Of a stretch of DNA of 64,000 bases, positions 17,269-26,406 are shown piece after piece. Where the stretch lies: positions 81,691 to 145,690 of the forward strand of contig JAEYOW010000037.1 in assembly GCA_023411375.1 (NCBI GenBank), given 5' to 3'. Both the position numbers and the translations under genes were made by a program. Numbering within the stretch: the first letter of the stretch is position 1; every line of letters starts with the position of its first letter. The notes under the pieces are model-generated. The model was not told where the DNA came from. It ran no database searches and worked only from the letters and a program-made list of their open reading frames with translations. This stretch comes from Bacillota bacterium. Lineage in GTDB: Bacteria > Bacillota > Clostridia > Christensenellales > Aristaeellaceae.

Positions 17269-17309
17269 GAAAAAGCAACTAAACGCATCGGCAAGCAAGC
17301 CGAAACGCG

Positions 17310-17351
17310 CCCCACTTGTTAGACAGCATGGTATACTGCTAACAAGTGGGG
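17310..17351. terminator. Terminator hairpin between asnS and the EAL-protein gene (convergent ends)
   Basis: A 13-bp stem (CCCCACTTGTTAG against CTAACAAGTGGGG), extended by CAG/CTG past a bulged A, stands between two convergent genes. On the plus strand it is followed by TGTTTATGTTTATTTT. It probably serves asnS mainly and may serve both directions. Confidence 0.75.
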
Positions 17352-17360
17352 TGTTTATGT

Positions 17361-19634
17361 TTATTTTCCATCTCCCTCGTCCCGGTAGAGATGCCCGCGT
17401 TCAAACGCCTCGACCGGCTGAGGTTTGCCAAAGTAATAGCCCTGTACGCCGTCACACTCGCAATGGCGCAGAAATTCCACCTGCTCCGCGGTTTCAATTC
17501 CTTCCGCGATCACGCGGTACCGCAGGCCCTTCACCAGGGAGATAATGGTTTCAACCGTATATTTGCCTTCCGGGGAATCAAAGGCCTCGTTGAAAAAATA
17601 CCGGTCGATCTTGATGGTGTCCGCCTCGATATCCCGCAGCGTGCTCAGCGATGAAAAGCCGTTGCCAAAATCGTCCACGCTCGTGGAAAAACCCAGCGCG
17701 CGCAATTGCCTGAACTGTTCGCGCACCTGGCCGGCATCGTTGGTCATGGCGCTTTCGGTAATCTCAAAATCCAGAAGCTCATGGGGAATGCGGTATCGGC
17801 CCGTGATTTCCAAAATTCTCGAAAGATAGGATGCATTGTACATATTGACTCTGGACTGGTTGACTGCCAACGGCACGCATGCCCCGCCCCTGTCAAGCCA
17901 CTTGCGCAGCAACGCGCAACTTTCCTCAAGCATGTACATATCCAGCTCGGCGATAAATCCGTTTTGTTCAAAGTCTGGAATAAATTGATCCGGGCAGATC
18001 AGCTTTTCGCCATTAAAATTCCACCTCACAAGGCTTTCCGCGCCGCACAGAACCGGGCGCCGGTCAAGGATAGCGTACTTGGGCTGGAGGTAGAGGATGA
18101 ACTCCCGGTTTGCCAGCGCGGTATGCATCCGCGACTCTAATCGGGCCTTTTCGCTGTTACGGGTGTATTCCTCGGCGTTGAAATAATGATAGCTGCTCCG
18201 GTAAATGTCCTGAAGGCTCATGCGCGCCTGATTTGCATAGTCGATAAACGCATCCGGGCTGCCGTTTCCGTCCATTGGCTGAATCCGGTAAATCCCACAC
18301 CTCGAGATCAGCTTATAGTTGGATTTGTCACCTTTGCGCATGTGGCTGTCAACCGCTTCAAAAATCGCCTCAATCCGGCAATTCAGCTCCCGCGCTTGAC
18401 GCGCGCTTACCAAAAGCACGAAGCGCTCCGCATACAGGCGCGCCAGCTGTTCTCCGCTTCCGATGTTCTCCCGCAATATCCCGCTGAGGGCGGTGATTAG
18501 CTCATCGCCGCTACCGTACCCAAAAATCTGATTGAAATTTCGAAAATTCCGAATATCATAGACCAGAATATAATGCTGCCCATCATACAGGTTTTTGTAC
18601 TCCGCAAGGTCGATAATGAATTTCACCTTTTTACAGCACCCTGTCAGGGCGTCGTAAAACGCGAGATCGTATTTTTCCATACTGTCCTTCCGGTGGCTCT
18701 CGGCAAAGGTAACGATCAGCAGGGCCACCGTCGCCGACAGAATGATCATCAGCGTGGCCGTATAGCCCATAATGGATCTGGTATGCCTTGTCGCAAGCTC
18801 GGTGGGGATAATGGATGCGATGTACCAGTCGTTTGTCTGAAGCGGAACATAGGCCACATACTTCTCGGACTCGCCGTATTCCTTGAAAGTCGCGGTACCG
18901 CTCAAGCCGGCGGAAACATTCTCCCTGAGCCGCTCAAGGCCTTCAAAGTATTCATATTCCGCCGTAAAGATGTTGGCCGAAAACAGCTCGGCATTCGCAT
19001 AGCTGGAGCGAAAGAGCATGTTGCCCGCCGAGTCGATGATGTGGAAATACGCGCCGTCCATGGTATAGGATTTCTCCAGGGCTCTGGTGAAGGCATCCGC
19101 GTTGTTGACGCCGCACAGCACACCCATGACTCCACCCTCATGGCTGTAAATGGGTACGCTGAGCAGCACAACCCGGTTTTCGGTCCAGTAATCGTCAAAC
19201 GGGGCCTCGACGTGGCTGATCCCCCGCATGGCGGCCCGGTAATAGCCACGCGTCCGGAAATCCACCCCCGAAAGCTCCCCAAGCTCGTTATCGACGATAT
19301 AGGTATCGCCATTTTCATATACGCAGCCAATTCTGCGAAACTCACGCAGCTCAAGCTGATGCCGCATAATTTCGGCGTTGAGCTCCTTGTTTTCCGGATA
19401 GCGGGAAATTGCGGACGCCAGCGCCCGCAGCGTGCTTAGGTAACCGTCGATCTTGTTGTTGACGGCCACCGCGCTTTTTTGGGTAATATCAACCATGTAC
19501 TGCTGTGTTCGGTCCATTTCGCTTTTGATGATATGCCGGATGAAGCCGGCACAGCAACAGACCAGCCCGCCAACGCATACAACGCACATTGCGATGAGTA
19601 TGGTGCCGACGCCTCTGTGGCTTTTCCCATGCAT
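17361..19634 (-). CDS. dCache-type sensor with degenerate GGDEF and EAL domains (c-di-GMP phosphodiesterase)
   Basis: This 757-residue membrane protein has a first helix (about 12-35), an extracellular Cache-like sensor (to about 290), a second helix, then GGDEF and EAL domains. The cyclase motif RYGGDEF is replaced by RLYAERF, so synthesis of c-di-GMP is unlikely. The EAL catalytic residues are kept: ESLVRW, the Asn of NQSRVNMYN, EITES, DDFGNGFSSLS, KIDRYF and AEGIET. It should therefore cleave c-di-GMP in response to an outside signal, perhaps with GTP acting on the dead GGDEF. The start at 19634 follows GGAGGG; an in-frame codon at 19661 lacks a site. It is the last gene of an operon with another GGDEF-EAL protein and a sugar-binding lipoprotein. 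Confidence 0.88.
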   Translation of the reverse strand: MHGKSHRGVGTILIAMCVVCVGGLVCCCAGFIRHIIKSEMDRTQQYMVDITQKSAVAVNNKIDGYLSTLRALASAISRYPENKELNAEIMRHQLELREFRRIGCVYENGDTYIVDNELGELSGVDFRTRGYYRAAMRGISHVEAPFDDYWTENRVVLLSVPIYSHEGGVMGVLCGVNNADAFTRALEKSYTMDGAYFHIIDSAGNMLFRSSYANAELFSANIFTAEYEYFEGLERLRENVSAGLSGTATFKEYGESEKYVAYVPLQTNDWYIASIIPTELATRHTRSIMGYTATLMIILSATVALLIVTFAESHRKDSMEKYDLAFYDALTGCCKKVKFIIDLAEYKNLYDGQHYILVYDIRNFRNFNQIFGYGSGDELITALSGILRENIGSGEQLARLYAERFVLLVSARQARELNCRIEAIFEAVDSHMRKGDKSNYKLISRCGIYRIQPMDGNGSPDAFIDYANQARMSLQDIYRSSYHYFNAEEYTRNSEKARLESRMHTALANREFILYLQPKYAILDRRPVLCGAESLVRWNFNGEKLICPDQFIPDFEQNGFIAELDMYMLEESCALLRKWLDRGGACVPLAVNQSRVNMYNASYLSRILEITGRYRIPHELLDFEITESAMTNDAGQVREQFRQLRALGFSTSVDDFGNGFSSLSTLRDIEADTIKIDRYFFNEAFDSPEGKYTVETIISLVKGLRYRVIAEGIETAEQVEFLRHCECDGVQGYYFGKPQPVEAFERGHLYRDEGDGK

Positions 19635-19710
19635 CCCGTCAATCCCTCCAATCTGCTGCAAGCAGATGGATTTTTTTCCGCGCGCAAGGACTCAAAGCCG
19701 CGGAATGCTT

Positions 19711-22700
19711 CTATCGGACGCCGCGCCTGTTCCTGTGCTTCCGGGACGCCTCGCGGATAGCCTGTACCACCTCGGCGGTCGGCGCTTCGGGCTGATAGGC
19801 GGGACGGCCGATATAGTATCCCTGGTAGTAGCCGACGCCCAGTCTGCACAACGCCTCCATCTCCTCCCGGGTTTCAACGCCCTCGGCGATGACGCCGATG
19901 TTTCGGCGTCTGGCATACTGCACCACAGCGGCGATCAGCGCACGCTTGTTGGGCTCCCTATCCGCGTTTCGGATAAAGGACATGTCCAGCTTCACGTAGG
20001 TCGCGTCGATGGCGATGAGGCTCACGTCGCTATTGTAGCCGGTTCCAAAATCGTCAATGGCGATCTGCCCGCCGTAACGCCGGATGTTAGCCAGCTTACG
20101 GCCCGACGCGTCATCGCAGCTCTGCTCGTTCTCAGTAATTTCCAGCACAAGGTCCTCATACAGCCGGCCATACTTTTGAAACAGCGTTCGCTCATCAGAC
20201 GCGCTTAGCACCTGGCTGGCTATGGAATTGATAAAAAGCTTTAAGCCAGGGGCAAGCTCACCCTTTTTACGCAAAGCGAGCGCCGTGCCAAAGGCCGCGT
20301 CCCAGGTCAGATATTCGACATGGTACAGCTTACCCTGCGCCTTAGCCAGCGTAAGTACCGTCGTAGGAGAGGGCAGCTCCGCCACCTGTGGACGCATCAG
20401 CAGCTCGTAGCCCAGCACGCAGCCGTCGGCCGCGCTTACAATGGGCTGAAGCATATAGCGCACAAGCTTTTCTTCCAGCATACGGTTTAGCGCCTGCGTG
20501 CCGTTAAACAGGTAGCCCGCCTCGTCATAATCCTGCTTGTTAAATTCCTCCACCGTACCCTTTGCCGCGTTTTTCACCCGGTACATGGCAAAGTCGGCAT
20601 AGTGCAGCAGGCGTGGAAACTCGTCCGCATCCTCGGGGAACCACGCGATGCCGGCGGAGGCGCGAAGCCGGCAGGGCGTTCCGTCCGGCAGGGCAAAGCT
20701 CTCCGCCATCAGCTTCTCCCATCCCTCCCGGATGATGGCGCGGATTTCGTCCCGGCTCTGATAGCCATAGTAGAATAGATAGAATTCGTCGCCCGACCGC
20801 CGCGCGGCAAGGCAGCGCTCCCCGCACAGATAATGCAGCCCACCCGCGAAGGCGCGGATATAGAGGTCCCCGCAGTCATGTCCATAAGCGTCGTTAATCG
20901 CTTTTAGGTTATCCATGTCAAGCATAACCAGCGCGGAAACGGGCGCAAGGCCTTCCCGGCCCTCGCGAAACATCTCGTCCATACGCGTTTCAAACGCTCG
21001 GCGGTTGAGGATATTGGTCAGCAGGTCATAATCCCGCTCATGCTCGATACGCCGCCTGTTTTCGATTTCCTCGGTCACATCCAGCAACGTTCCGATTACG
21101 CCCCTTGCGTCGTGCATAATCTTCAGGCGAACATAGCGCCGCTCTCTAACGCCCTTGACAAGGAAGGTGTTATCCGTCTCTTCGGGTCCGTTACCCAAGC
21201 GTTCCTCCATCATCCGCTTAAACGATTGCTCGGCAACACGGTTTGTTTTGTTATCTAGTTCCCCGCAGGAAAGCAGCTTGAACAGGCCGTCCGAGCAGAA
21301 GAAATCCTGCTGATCCTCGCGCTTTTCAAACGCGCCCACCGGCAGGCCTGAAAGCGTAATGATTTTACTGATTCTGGAGGCGTCCTCCACCAAAGTGCGG
21401 TTAAGCTCGCTGATGGTGTCAGCCAGCATATCCACCTCGGCAAGCCCTGTGTGCTCCAGCTCGCCCGCCATGCCGCTCTCAAGGCCGCGCAACTGCCTCA
21501 CCAGCGCTGAAATGGGCTTTGACATGCTGGTGGCGGCCAGGACGGCGACAATGACGCCCAGTGCCAGCCCTAGAATCAGCACCACCAGCACAATGGTGCG
21601 GAAATCGCTCTCCAGGGCAAAAAGCAGCTCGTTTTCCTGCATGCCGATCAACACCCAGCGGTCGTTGCTAAACGCTGTATTGGGGCTGTAAAGCGAAAGT
21701 GGACAGCTTGCGCCTGTAAGCTCAACGCCCGATCTGCCCCCCAGAAAAGTGATAAAATCGTCCGTGCCGTTGCGGTAGGCCCCGACCGGCATAATACCCT
21801 CGTTTTCATAAAAGTGCTGCCGGAAGCGCACGCCTGAGGTAATCACGTTTTGGTAGCTCGCCCCGCCGTCGCTCGAAAAGCCCAGAAAAAAGCTGTTCAG
21901 GTTGCTGCGCTCGCTGTATTCGCCATTGTTAACGACCGAGGCCATATAGGATACTTCCACTTCGACGCCCAGCACGCCGTATACCCCGCCCCCGGCATCC
22001 ACCAGCGGGCGGGAATAGGTAAACACCGGCGTGTTATCCGATTCATTCATCGAAAAGCGCGTACTCCAGTAACCATAATATCTGGCGGCGCCGCCACCGC
22101 TTTGAAGGTAGGCATTTAAGGGCTTAAAAAAATAATCGTTGCCGGCGTTCTCCGCGCCGCCCTCAAAACGAAACGCCGCCTGCCAGTAGCTGTCCAGCGT
22201 GATGCCGGTGGAGCGTGAGAGCGGCGGCAAACCGCGCAGCATATGCAGATCGCTGTTGGTCATGGTGTGGTTGGACGGTTCGGAATCGCGCAGGTAAACG
22301 CCTGCGTAGGTTTCATGATCGTTCGCCACGCCCACGCCGTTGAGCACCACAAAAACGCCGGAGACATCCACGTTCCGAAGATGAGTAATTAAAGGATCCA
22401 TGCATGCGGAAACAAGCTTTGCGTTCAGCGCTGCATCGCCGGCAACGTCCGCAAAGCCCTTGCCCTCGTCCTTCAGCGTCTGGGACATGGCCATGTCAAG
22501 CTCGCCGTTGAGGTCATCCAGCTTCGACCAGGTGACCATTTTGTTTTCTACCATCTGATATTTATTTCGCGTTACCTCAGCCAAGATGTTCAGCGCGTTA
22601 TCATGCATGCGGTTAAAGGTTCCGCCGGAGTAAAGAAGCGCCAGCAAAATACCGCTGTCCAGCACGATTACCAGTATAAACAGCGTAACGACGCGTTGAA

Positions 22701-22749
22701 AAATGCTGACCTTACGCCTGCTGTGCGGCCGTTTTTGTTGCTTTGGCAT
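19711..22749 (-). CDS. Cache-HAMP-PAS-GGDEF-EAL protein (c-di-GMP turnover)
   Basis: This 1012-residue membrane signalling protein begins with a basic N-terminus and a helix (about 17-40). A long extracellular sensor reaches to about residue 380, a second helix (about 385-410) leads into a HAMP-like segment (MSKPISALVRQLRGLESG), a PAS-like region, GGDEF and EAL. The cyclase motif is RRSGDEF, with MDNLKAINDAYGHDCGD upstream, so cyclase activity is plausible. The EAL residues are intact (YELLMRP, FINSIAS, LEITENE, IDDFGTGYNS, KLDMSF, AEGVET). It lies between the orphan binding lipoprotein (39 nt upstream) and a second EAL protein. Its sensor could receive the ligand-loaded lipoprotein (inference). 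Confidence 0.9.
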   Translation of the reverse strand: MPKQQKRPHSRRKVSIFQRVVTLFILVIVLDSGILLALLYSGGTFNRMHDNALNILAEVTRNKYQMVENKMVTWSKLDDLNGELDMAMSQTLKDEGKGFADVAGDAALNAKLVSACMDPLITHLRNVDVSGVFVVLNGVGVANDHETYAGVYLRDSEPSNHTMTNSDLHMLRGLPPLSRSTGITLDSYWQAAFRFEGGAENAGNDYFFKPLNAYLQSGGGAARYYGYWSTRFSMNESDNTPVFTYSRPLVDAGGGVYGVLGVEVEVSYMASVVNNGEYSERSNLNSFFLGFSSDGGASYQNVITSGVRFRQHFYENEGIMPVGAYRNGTDDFITFLGGRSGVELTGASCPLSLYSPNTAFSNDRWVLIGMQENELLFALESDFRTIVLVVLILGLALGVIVAVLAATSMSKPISALVRQLRGLESGMAGELEHTGLAEVDMLADTISELNRTLVEDASRISKIITLSGLPVGAFEKREDQQDFFCSDGLFKLLSCGELDNKTNRVAEQSFKRMMEERLGNGPEETDNTFLVKGVRERRYVRLKIMHDARGVIGTLLDVTEEIENRRRIEHERDYDLLTNILNRRAFETRMDEMFREGREGLAPVSALVMLDMDNLKAINDAYGHDCGDLYIRAFAGGLHYLCGERCLAARRSGDEFYLFYYGYQSRDEIRAIIREGWEKLMAESFALPDGTPCRLRASAGIAWFPEDADEFPRLLHYADFAMYRVKNAAKGTVEEFNKQDYDEAGYLFNGTQALNRMLEEKLVRYMLQPIVSAADGCVLGYELLMRPQVAELPSPTTVLTLAKAQGKLYHVEYLTWDAAFGTALALRKKGELAPGLKLFINSIASQVLSASDERTLFQKYGRLYEDLVLEITENEQSCDDASGRKLANIRRYGGQIAIDDFGTGYNSDVSLIAIDATYVKLDMSFIRNADREPNKRALIAAVVQYARRRNIGVIAEGVETREEMEALCRLGVGYYQGYYIGRPAYQPEAPTAEVVQAIREASRKHRNRRGVR

Positions 22750-22788
22750 TGCTAGCGACTTCCCTTCGTAACGGGTGGCTCCTTCCCC

Positions 22789-24234
22789 CTATTGCGCGAG
22801 CGCAGTCTCAAGCGCAGCCTCGACGGCGTCAAACCACTGCGTAAAGCGTTCTTCGTCGGTTACCCGCGCTACGGCGTCCGCATAGCTCACGCCCTGTTCC
22901 TCAAGCGCGAGTCTCTCGGCCAGCGCCTGCCTGGCCGTGTCCAGGAGCGAGCTTTCCAGCACGCTGCGGGCCTCGTAGCCATGCTCGAAGGGCTTGTTGG
23001 TATACAGTTCATAGCTTGTTGCGATCTGCACGCCGGTTTCCATCACATCGCGCACCATCTGATCCGTACCGGCCTGTTCCATTGCCGCACGAATGACCTG
23101 TATATCGTTTGACTCCCTAGTGACGGGCATATAACCGCTGCTGATTGAAAACAGAATGTTGCGCTCAGGCTCTGTCAGCCATTTCAGAAACGTAACGGCG
23201 GCCTTTTCCCGCTCCGGCGTGCTCTTGCCGACTACAAAGCCCGCGCCCTGCTGTGTGGCCATAGGCTTTGTGCCCTCAAAATTAGGCAGCGTGTATACGC
23301 TGCATTCAATTGGGTAGGTTGTACCGTCGTCGTTGGTCACCTCATTGGGGAAATAAAGGGCCCCGCTGGTGGAGCCCACCAGCGCGACGATTTGCCCGGT
23401 CTTGATATCGTCGCTGCGAAAACGGCCGTACGCAGCGAACCAGCCGCTTACGAAGGGCAGGTAAAAATTATTCCACAGCTTTTGCATAACGTCCCGGTCA
23501 AAATGCAGTTCCGCTTTGCCGTCCGACACCGCAAAGATCTCCGCGCCAAGCTGTCTGCTGCCGATAAGCATGTAATTTGCCATCGCGTCCCGGCCAAAGA
23601 AAGCCTGTCCGTCGCCCTCCCGCTCGGGCGTTTTGGCGTCGGTCCATTCAAAGTACATTTTGCCGAGATCAACGATGCCCTCCCAGGTGGAAAGCTGCTT
23701 TTCGTCCGCGCCCGTAGCGGCGGCAAAAGCATCCCACTGGGTGCGGTTGAGCAGCAAAAGCTCGGTGGACTTGGCGGCGGGAAAAATGCACAGCTCGCCG
23801 TCCGCGCCCATGCGCCCTTCCTCCATGTAGGCGGGGATGTACGCGGCGATCTCTTTCTCCGTCAGATAGGGGGACAGATCGGCCACAACGCCCAAACGCC
23901 ATAGCTCATAGGCGGAATCGGCGTAGGAGGAAAACAGATCGGGCATAAGCTCAGCGCCCACTTCCCTGGTGGCGGAGGCTGTCACCTGGCTGGCAAGCTC
24001 GGATACGCTGCCCATGCTGTGAGATTCTACAAAAATACCTTCCTCCTGGCCAACGGAATCGTTAAAGGTTTGCAGCAACCGGTCGAACTGCTGCTCCTGC
24101 ACGCCGTTGTAATATACCCAGCAGGAAAGCACGATAGGATCCTTAACGTTACGGGTCGCCCCCATGGCGGAAGTAGGCGGACATGCCAAAAGTGCGGCAA
24201 CCGCCGCAATGCACAGACTTCTCTTCAAACCCAT
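22789..24234 (-). CDS. Extracellular solute-binding lipoprotein (orphan, sugar ABC type)
   Basis: This 481-residue family 1 solute-binding protein has a lipobox ALLAC with the lipid-anchored Cys at residue 18, so it should be tethered outside the membrane. Its start at 24234 is set by AAAGGAG 8 nt upstream; an earlier in-frame ATG at 24267 lacks a site. The body has the usual binding-protein elements (PDLFSSYADSAYELWRLGVV, FPAAKSTELLLLNRTQWDAF, TQQGAGFVVGKSTPEREKAA). No permease or ATPase gene is nearby; the next two genes encode c-di-GMP enzymes with extracellular sensors. A role as ligand receptor for signalling, not transport, is my inference. Confidence 0.88.
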   Translation of the reverse strand: MGLKRSLCIAAVAALLACPPTSAMGATRNVKDPIVLSCWVYYNGVQEQQFDRLLQTFNDSVGQEEGIFVESHSMGSVSELASQVTASATREVGAELMPDLFSSYADSAYELWRLGVVADLSPYLTEKEIAAYIPAYMEEGRMGADGELCIFPAAKSTELLLLNRTQWDAFAAATGADEKQLSTWEGIVDLGKMYFEWTDAKTPEREGDGQAFFGRDAMANYMLIGSRQLGAEIFAVSDGKAELHFDRDVMQKLWNNFYLPFVSGWFAAYGRFRSDDIKTGQIVALVGSTSGALYFPNEVTNDDGTTYPIECSVYTLPNFEGTKPMATQQGAGFVVGKSTPEREKAAVTFLKWLTEPERNILFSISSGYMPVTRESNDIQVIRAAMEQAGTDQMVRDVMETGVQIATSYELYTNKPFEHGYEARSVLESSLLDTARQALAERLALEEQGVSYADAVARVTDEERFTQWFDAVEAALETALAQ

Positions 24235-24274
24235 GCGAATCGCTCCTTTGTACACATGCATTATCATCCGAAAA

Positions 24275-24290
24275 AATGGGTTAACCCATT
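24275..24290. promoter_or_regulatory. Perfect 16-bp palindrome AATGGGTTAACCCATT
   Basis: This symmetric site lies 41 bp upstream of the binding-lipoprotein start codon and 12 bp from the GGDEF remnant. It could be the operator of the lipoprotein/c-di-GMP operon. No clear -35/-10 pair accompanies it. Confidence 0.45.
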
Positions 24291-24301
24291 ATCCTACATA
24301 G

Positions 24302-24688
24302 ATATGGAAAAGTCAAGCAAGTGGTTTTTCCTTTGGTTGGACGGGTGACAGCATGATCAAGCGGACCGCCGAACTGCTGCGCGGGCATTTCCGGGGCACG
24401 GATATTGTCGGACGAATTGGCGGCAACGAATTTCTGGTGCTGATGAAAAGCATCGAATCAGAAACAGCCGTCCGCAGCAAGGCTGACGAGGTTGCTCAAG
24501 CGCTCCAGTTTTCCTGCTCGGAGGGCGCCAGCACGGTCAACCTGTCGTCCAGCATCGGCATTAGCCTTTATAACGCCGACGGGCAAACCCTGGAATCGCT
24601 CTACGCCGAGGCGGACGCGGCGCTCTACCGCGCCAAGGCCGCTGGAAAGCGGCGCCACAAAATCGCAAAATCCACTCGAAAGGCCTGA
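24302..24688 (+). pseudogene. Truncated GGDEF domain (N-terminal half lost)
   Basis: The open frame after a TAG at 24299 reads through FGWTGDSMIKRTAELL, IVGRIGGNEFLVLM and SSIGISLYNADGQTLESLY to ADAALYRAKAAGKRR, which is the C-terminal two-thirds of a GGDEF domain with a GGNEF variant. The beginning of the domain, with the first metal-binding Asp and the FKxIND helix, is missing, and no good start site or promoter precedes it. An ATG at 24353 could give 111 residues without activity. It looks like the remains of a third cyclase gene on the opposite strand, or a recombination scar beside the c-di-GMP operon. Confidence 0.7.
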
Positions 24689-24793
24689 TTTTTTTACGCC
24701 TGTAATCCAAGAATAAGGACAGGCCCGTCAAGCCGGGTGCAATTTGCCATGCCTATGCGCATATCCTTTCCAAAACGCTTGGAGGGGTCAATT

Positions 24794-25057
24794 GTGCATC
24801 AGCATATCGAGGAGCGGTGCATACGCATCGGGCAGTATATCGCGGACACAGGGGCGACCGTGCGTGAGGCCGCAAGGCATTTCGGGGTGAGCAAATCCTC
24901 CGTGCATAAGGACATGGACGAACGCCTGCCGCGGTTGAGCACCGCGCTTTCCGGCCAGGTGCGCCAGGTGCTTTCCTATAACAAGTCGGTGCGCCACCTG
25001 CGCGGCGGCGAGGCGACGCGGAAAAAATACGGCGCGCCTATCCGGGAGCGCGGATAA
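24794..25057 (+). CDS. spoIIID: Sporulation transcriptional regulator SpoIIID
   Basis: SpoIIID is the small DNA-binding protein that adjusts mother-cell gene expression under sigma-E during sporulation. This 87-residue protein has the family pattern HQHIEERCIRIGQYI, a helix-turn-helix at ATVREAARHFGVSKSSVHKD, and the C-terminal basic segment VRHLRGGEATRKKYG. The start is GTG 24794 with TTGGAGGGG upstream; the frame continues upstream without a site. It lies before an MreB-family gene, the same order as spoIIID-mbl in Bacillus and many Clostridia. This is strong evidence for a spore former. Confidence 0.94.
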   Translation: MHQHIEERCIRIGQYIADTGATVREAARHFGVSKSSVHKDMDERLPRLSTALSGQVRQVLSYNKSVRHLRGGEATRKKYGAPIRERG

Positions 25058-25199
25058 CCGGGACGCTTCCTTTGCCGCACTTTCTACCGCCGTCAAGCAG
25101 GATTTGCCGCCTCCATGGCGAATATGTTGGTTTCGGGGCGGCAAGCGCTTTCTTTTGATTGCACGGAAAAGCGGCGGTAAAAAGGGGTAGAGAGTTCGA

Positions 25200-26228
25200 A
25201 TGGCAAGCATCAACGATATCGGGATCGATCTGGGTACCTCCCACATCCTGATTTACATGAAGGGGAAGGGGATTGTACTGCGGGAGCCCACCGTCGTCGC
25301 GATCGACCGGGACAGCCGCGAAATTCTCGCCTTTGGCGAGGAGGCGCGCCGCATGATTGGCCGCACGCCGGGCAATATTCTGGCCATACGCCCGCTGCGC
25401 GACGGCATAATCTCGGATTACGAGCTGGTAAGCTTCATGCTTAAGGGTTTTGTGATGAAATCCATCGGCAAGCACATGTTCGCGCGTCCGCGCGCCATCC
25501 TTGCCGTACCCACCGCCGTTAACGAGATGGAGAAGCGTTCCCTGATTTCCACGATGTTTGACGCGGGCATGCGTCGCACGCAGCTTTTAAACCGCTCGTT
25601 GGCCGCGGCGCTGGGTGCCGGCCTGCCCATGGACGAGGCCTATGGCACCATGATTGTGGACATCAGCGGCGGTGTGAGCGATATCGCGGTGCTCTCGTTT
25701 GGCAAGGTGATCGTGAGCGACTGCGCTAAGACGGGCGGCGATCGCTTTGACGACGCGATCATCCGCCACCTGCGGCGCAAGCACAACCTGCTGATCGGCG
25801 AACGCACGGCCGAGGAGCTAAAAATCAACATCGGTTCCGCCATCCCGCGCTCGGAGCAGCTTTATATGGAAGTGACGGGCCGCAACCTGATCACGGGCCT
25901 GCCCAAGACCATGCGCATCACCAGCGACGATATTACCGAGGCCATCGACGAGCCTCTCCAGCAGTTGATCGAGAGCATTCACGGCGTACTGGAGCATACC
26001 CCTGCCGAGCTGGCGGCGGATATCTTCGAATATGGCATTTTGCTTTCCGGCGGCGGCGCGGAGATGTTCGGCCTGTGCGAGGCAATCGCGGACGCGCTGA
26101 AGGTGCCCTGCTCCTGTGCGGAGGACCCGCAGAACAACGTGGTAATGGGCTGTGGCCGGGCGCTTGAGAACATGCACGATCTGGGGCAATTTCTGGACGA
26201 CGGCAGAAAGCGCCTGATGGGACGCTGA
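25200..26228 (+). CDS. mbl: MreB/Mbl-family rod-shape-determining protein
   Basis: This 342-residue bacterial actin positions cell-wall synthesis along the cell side. Actin-fold motifs are phosphate 1 (GIDLGTSHILIYMKGKGI), the connecting block RPLRDGIISDYELV, phosphate 2 (MIVDISGGVSDIAVLSFG) and the adenosine motif (GILLSGGGAEMFGL). It starts SINDIGIDLGTS and lacks an N-terminal membrane helix. The position directly after spoIIID fits Mbl rather than MreB proper, which usually precedes mreCD; mreCD are absent here. The Shine-Dalgarno sequence is weak (AGAG). A candidate terminator lies at 26328. Confidence 0.9.
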   Translation: MASINDIGIDLGTSHILIYMKGKGIVLREPTVVAIDRDSREILAFGEEARRMIGRTPGNILAIRPLRDGIISDYELVSFMLKGFVMKSIGKHMFARPRAILAVPTAVNEMEKRSLISTMFDAGMRRTQLLNRSLAAALGAGLPMDEAYGTMIVDISGGVSDIAVLSFGKVIVSDCAKTGGDRFDDAIIRHLRRKHNLLIGERTAEELKINIGSAIPRSEQLYMEVTGRNLITGLPKTMRITSDDITEAIDEPLQQLIESIHGVLEHTPAELAADIFEYGILLSGGGAEMFGLCEAIADALKVPCSCAEDPQNNVVMGCGRALENMHDLGQFLDDGRKRLMGR

Positions 26229-26327
26229 GGACGGCAGGGGGACGCGGATAATCATGTGGCAAACGCAACGGCGTTTGATCAGCGTGTGATAAAAAGCAAA
26301 TTTCCCGTAATTTACCGTTACTGACGA

Positions 26328-26365
26328 GGCGACGGGGATTTTTCCCTGCCGCCATCTGCTTTTTT
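26328..26365 (+). terminator. Probable terminator after mbl
   Basis: An imperfect hairpin, GGCGACGGGGA against TCCCTGCCGCC with a TTT loop, is followed by ATCTGC and a run of seven T. A second small hairpin (CAAACGC-AACG-GCGTTTG) lies upstream near 26261. Confidence 0.55.
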
Positions 26366-26406
26366 AGCCATAACACCCGTTTTTAGAAAAGAGGGATTCC
26401 AAATCA

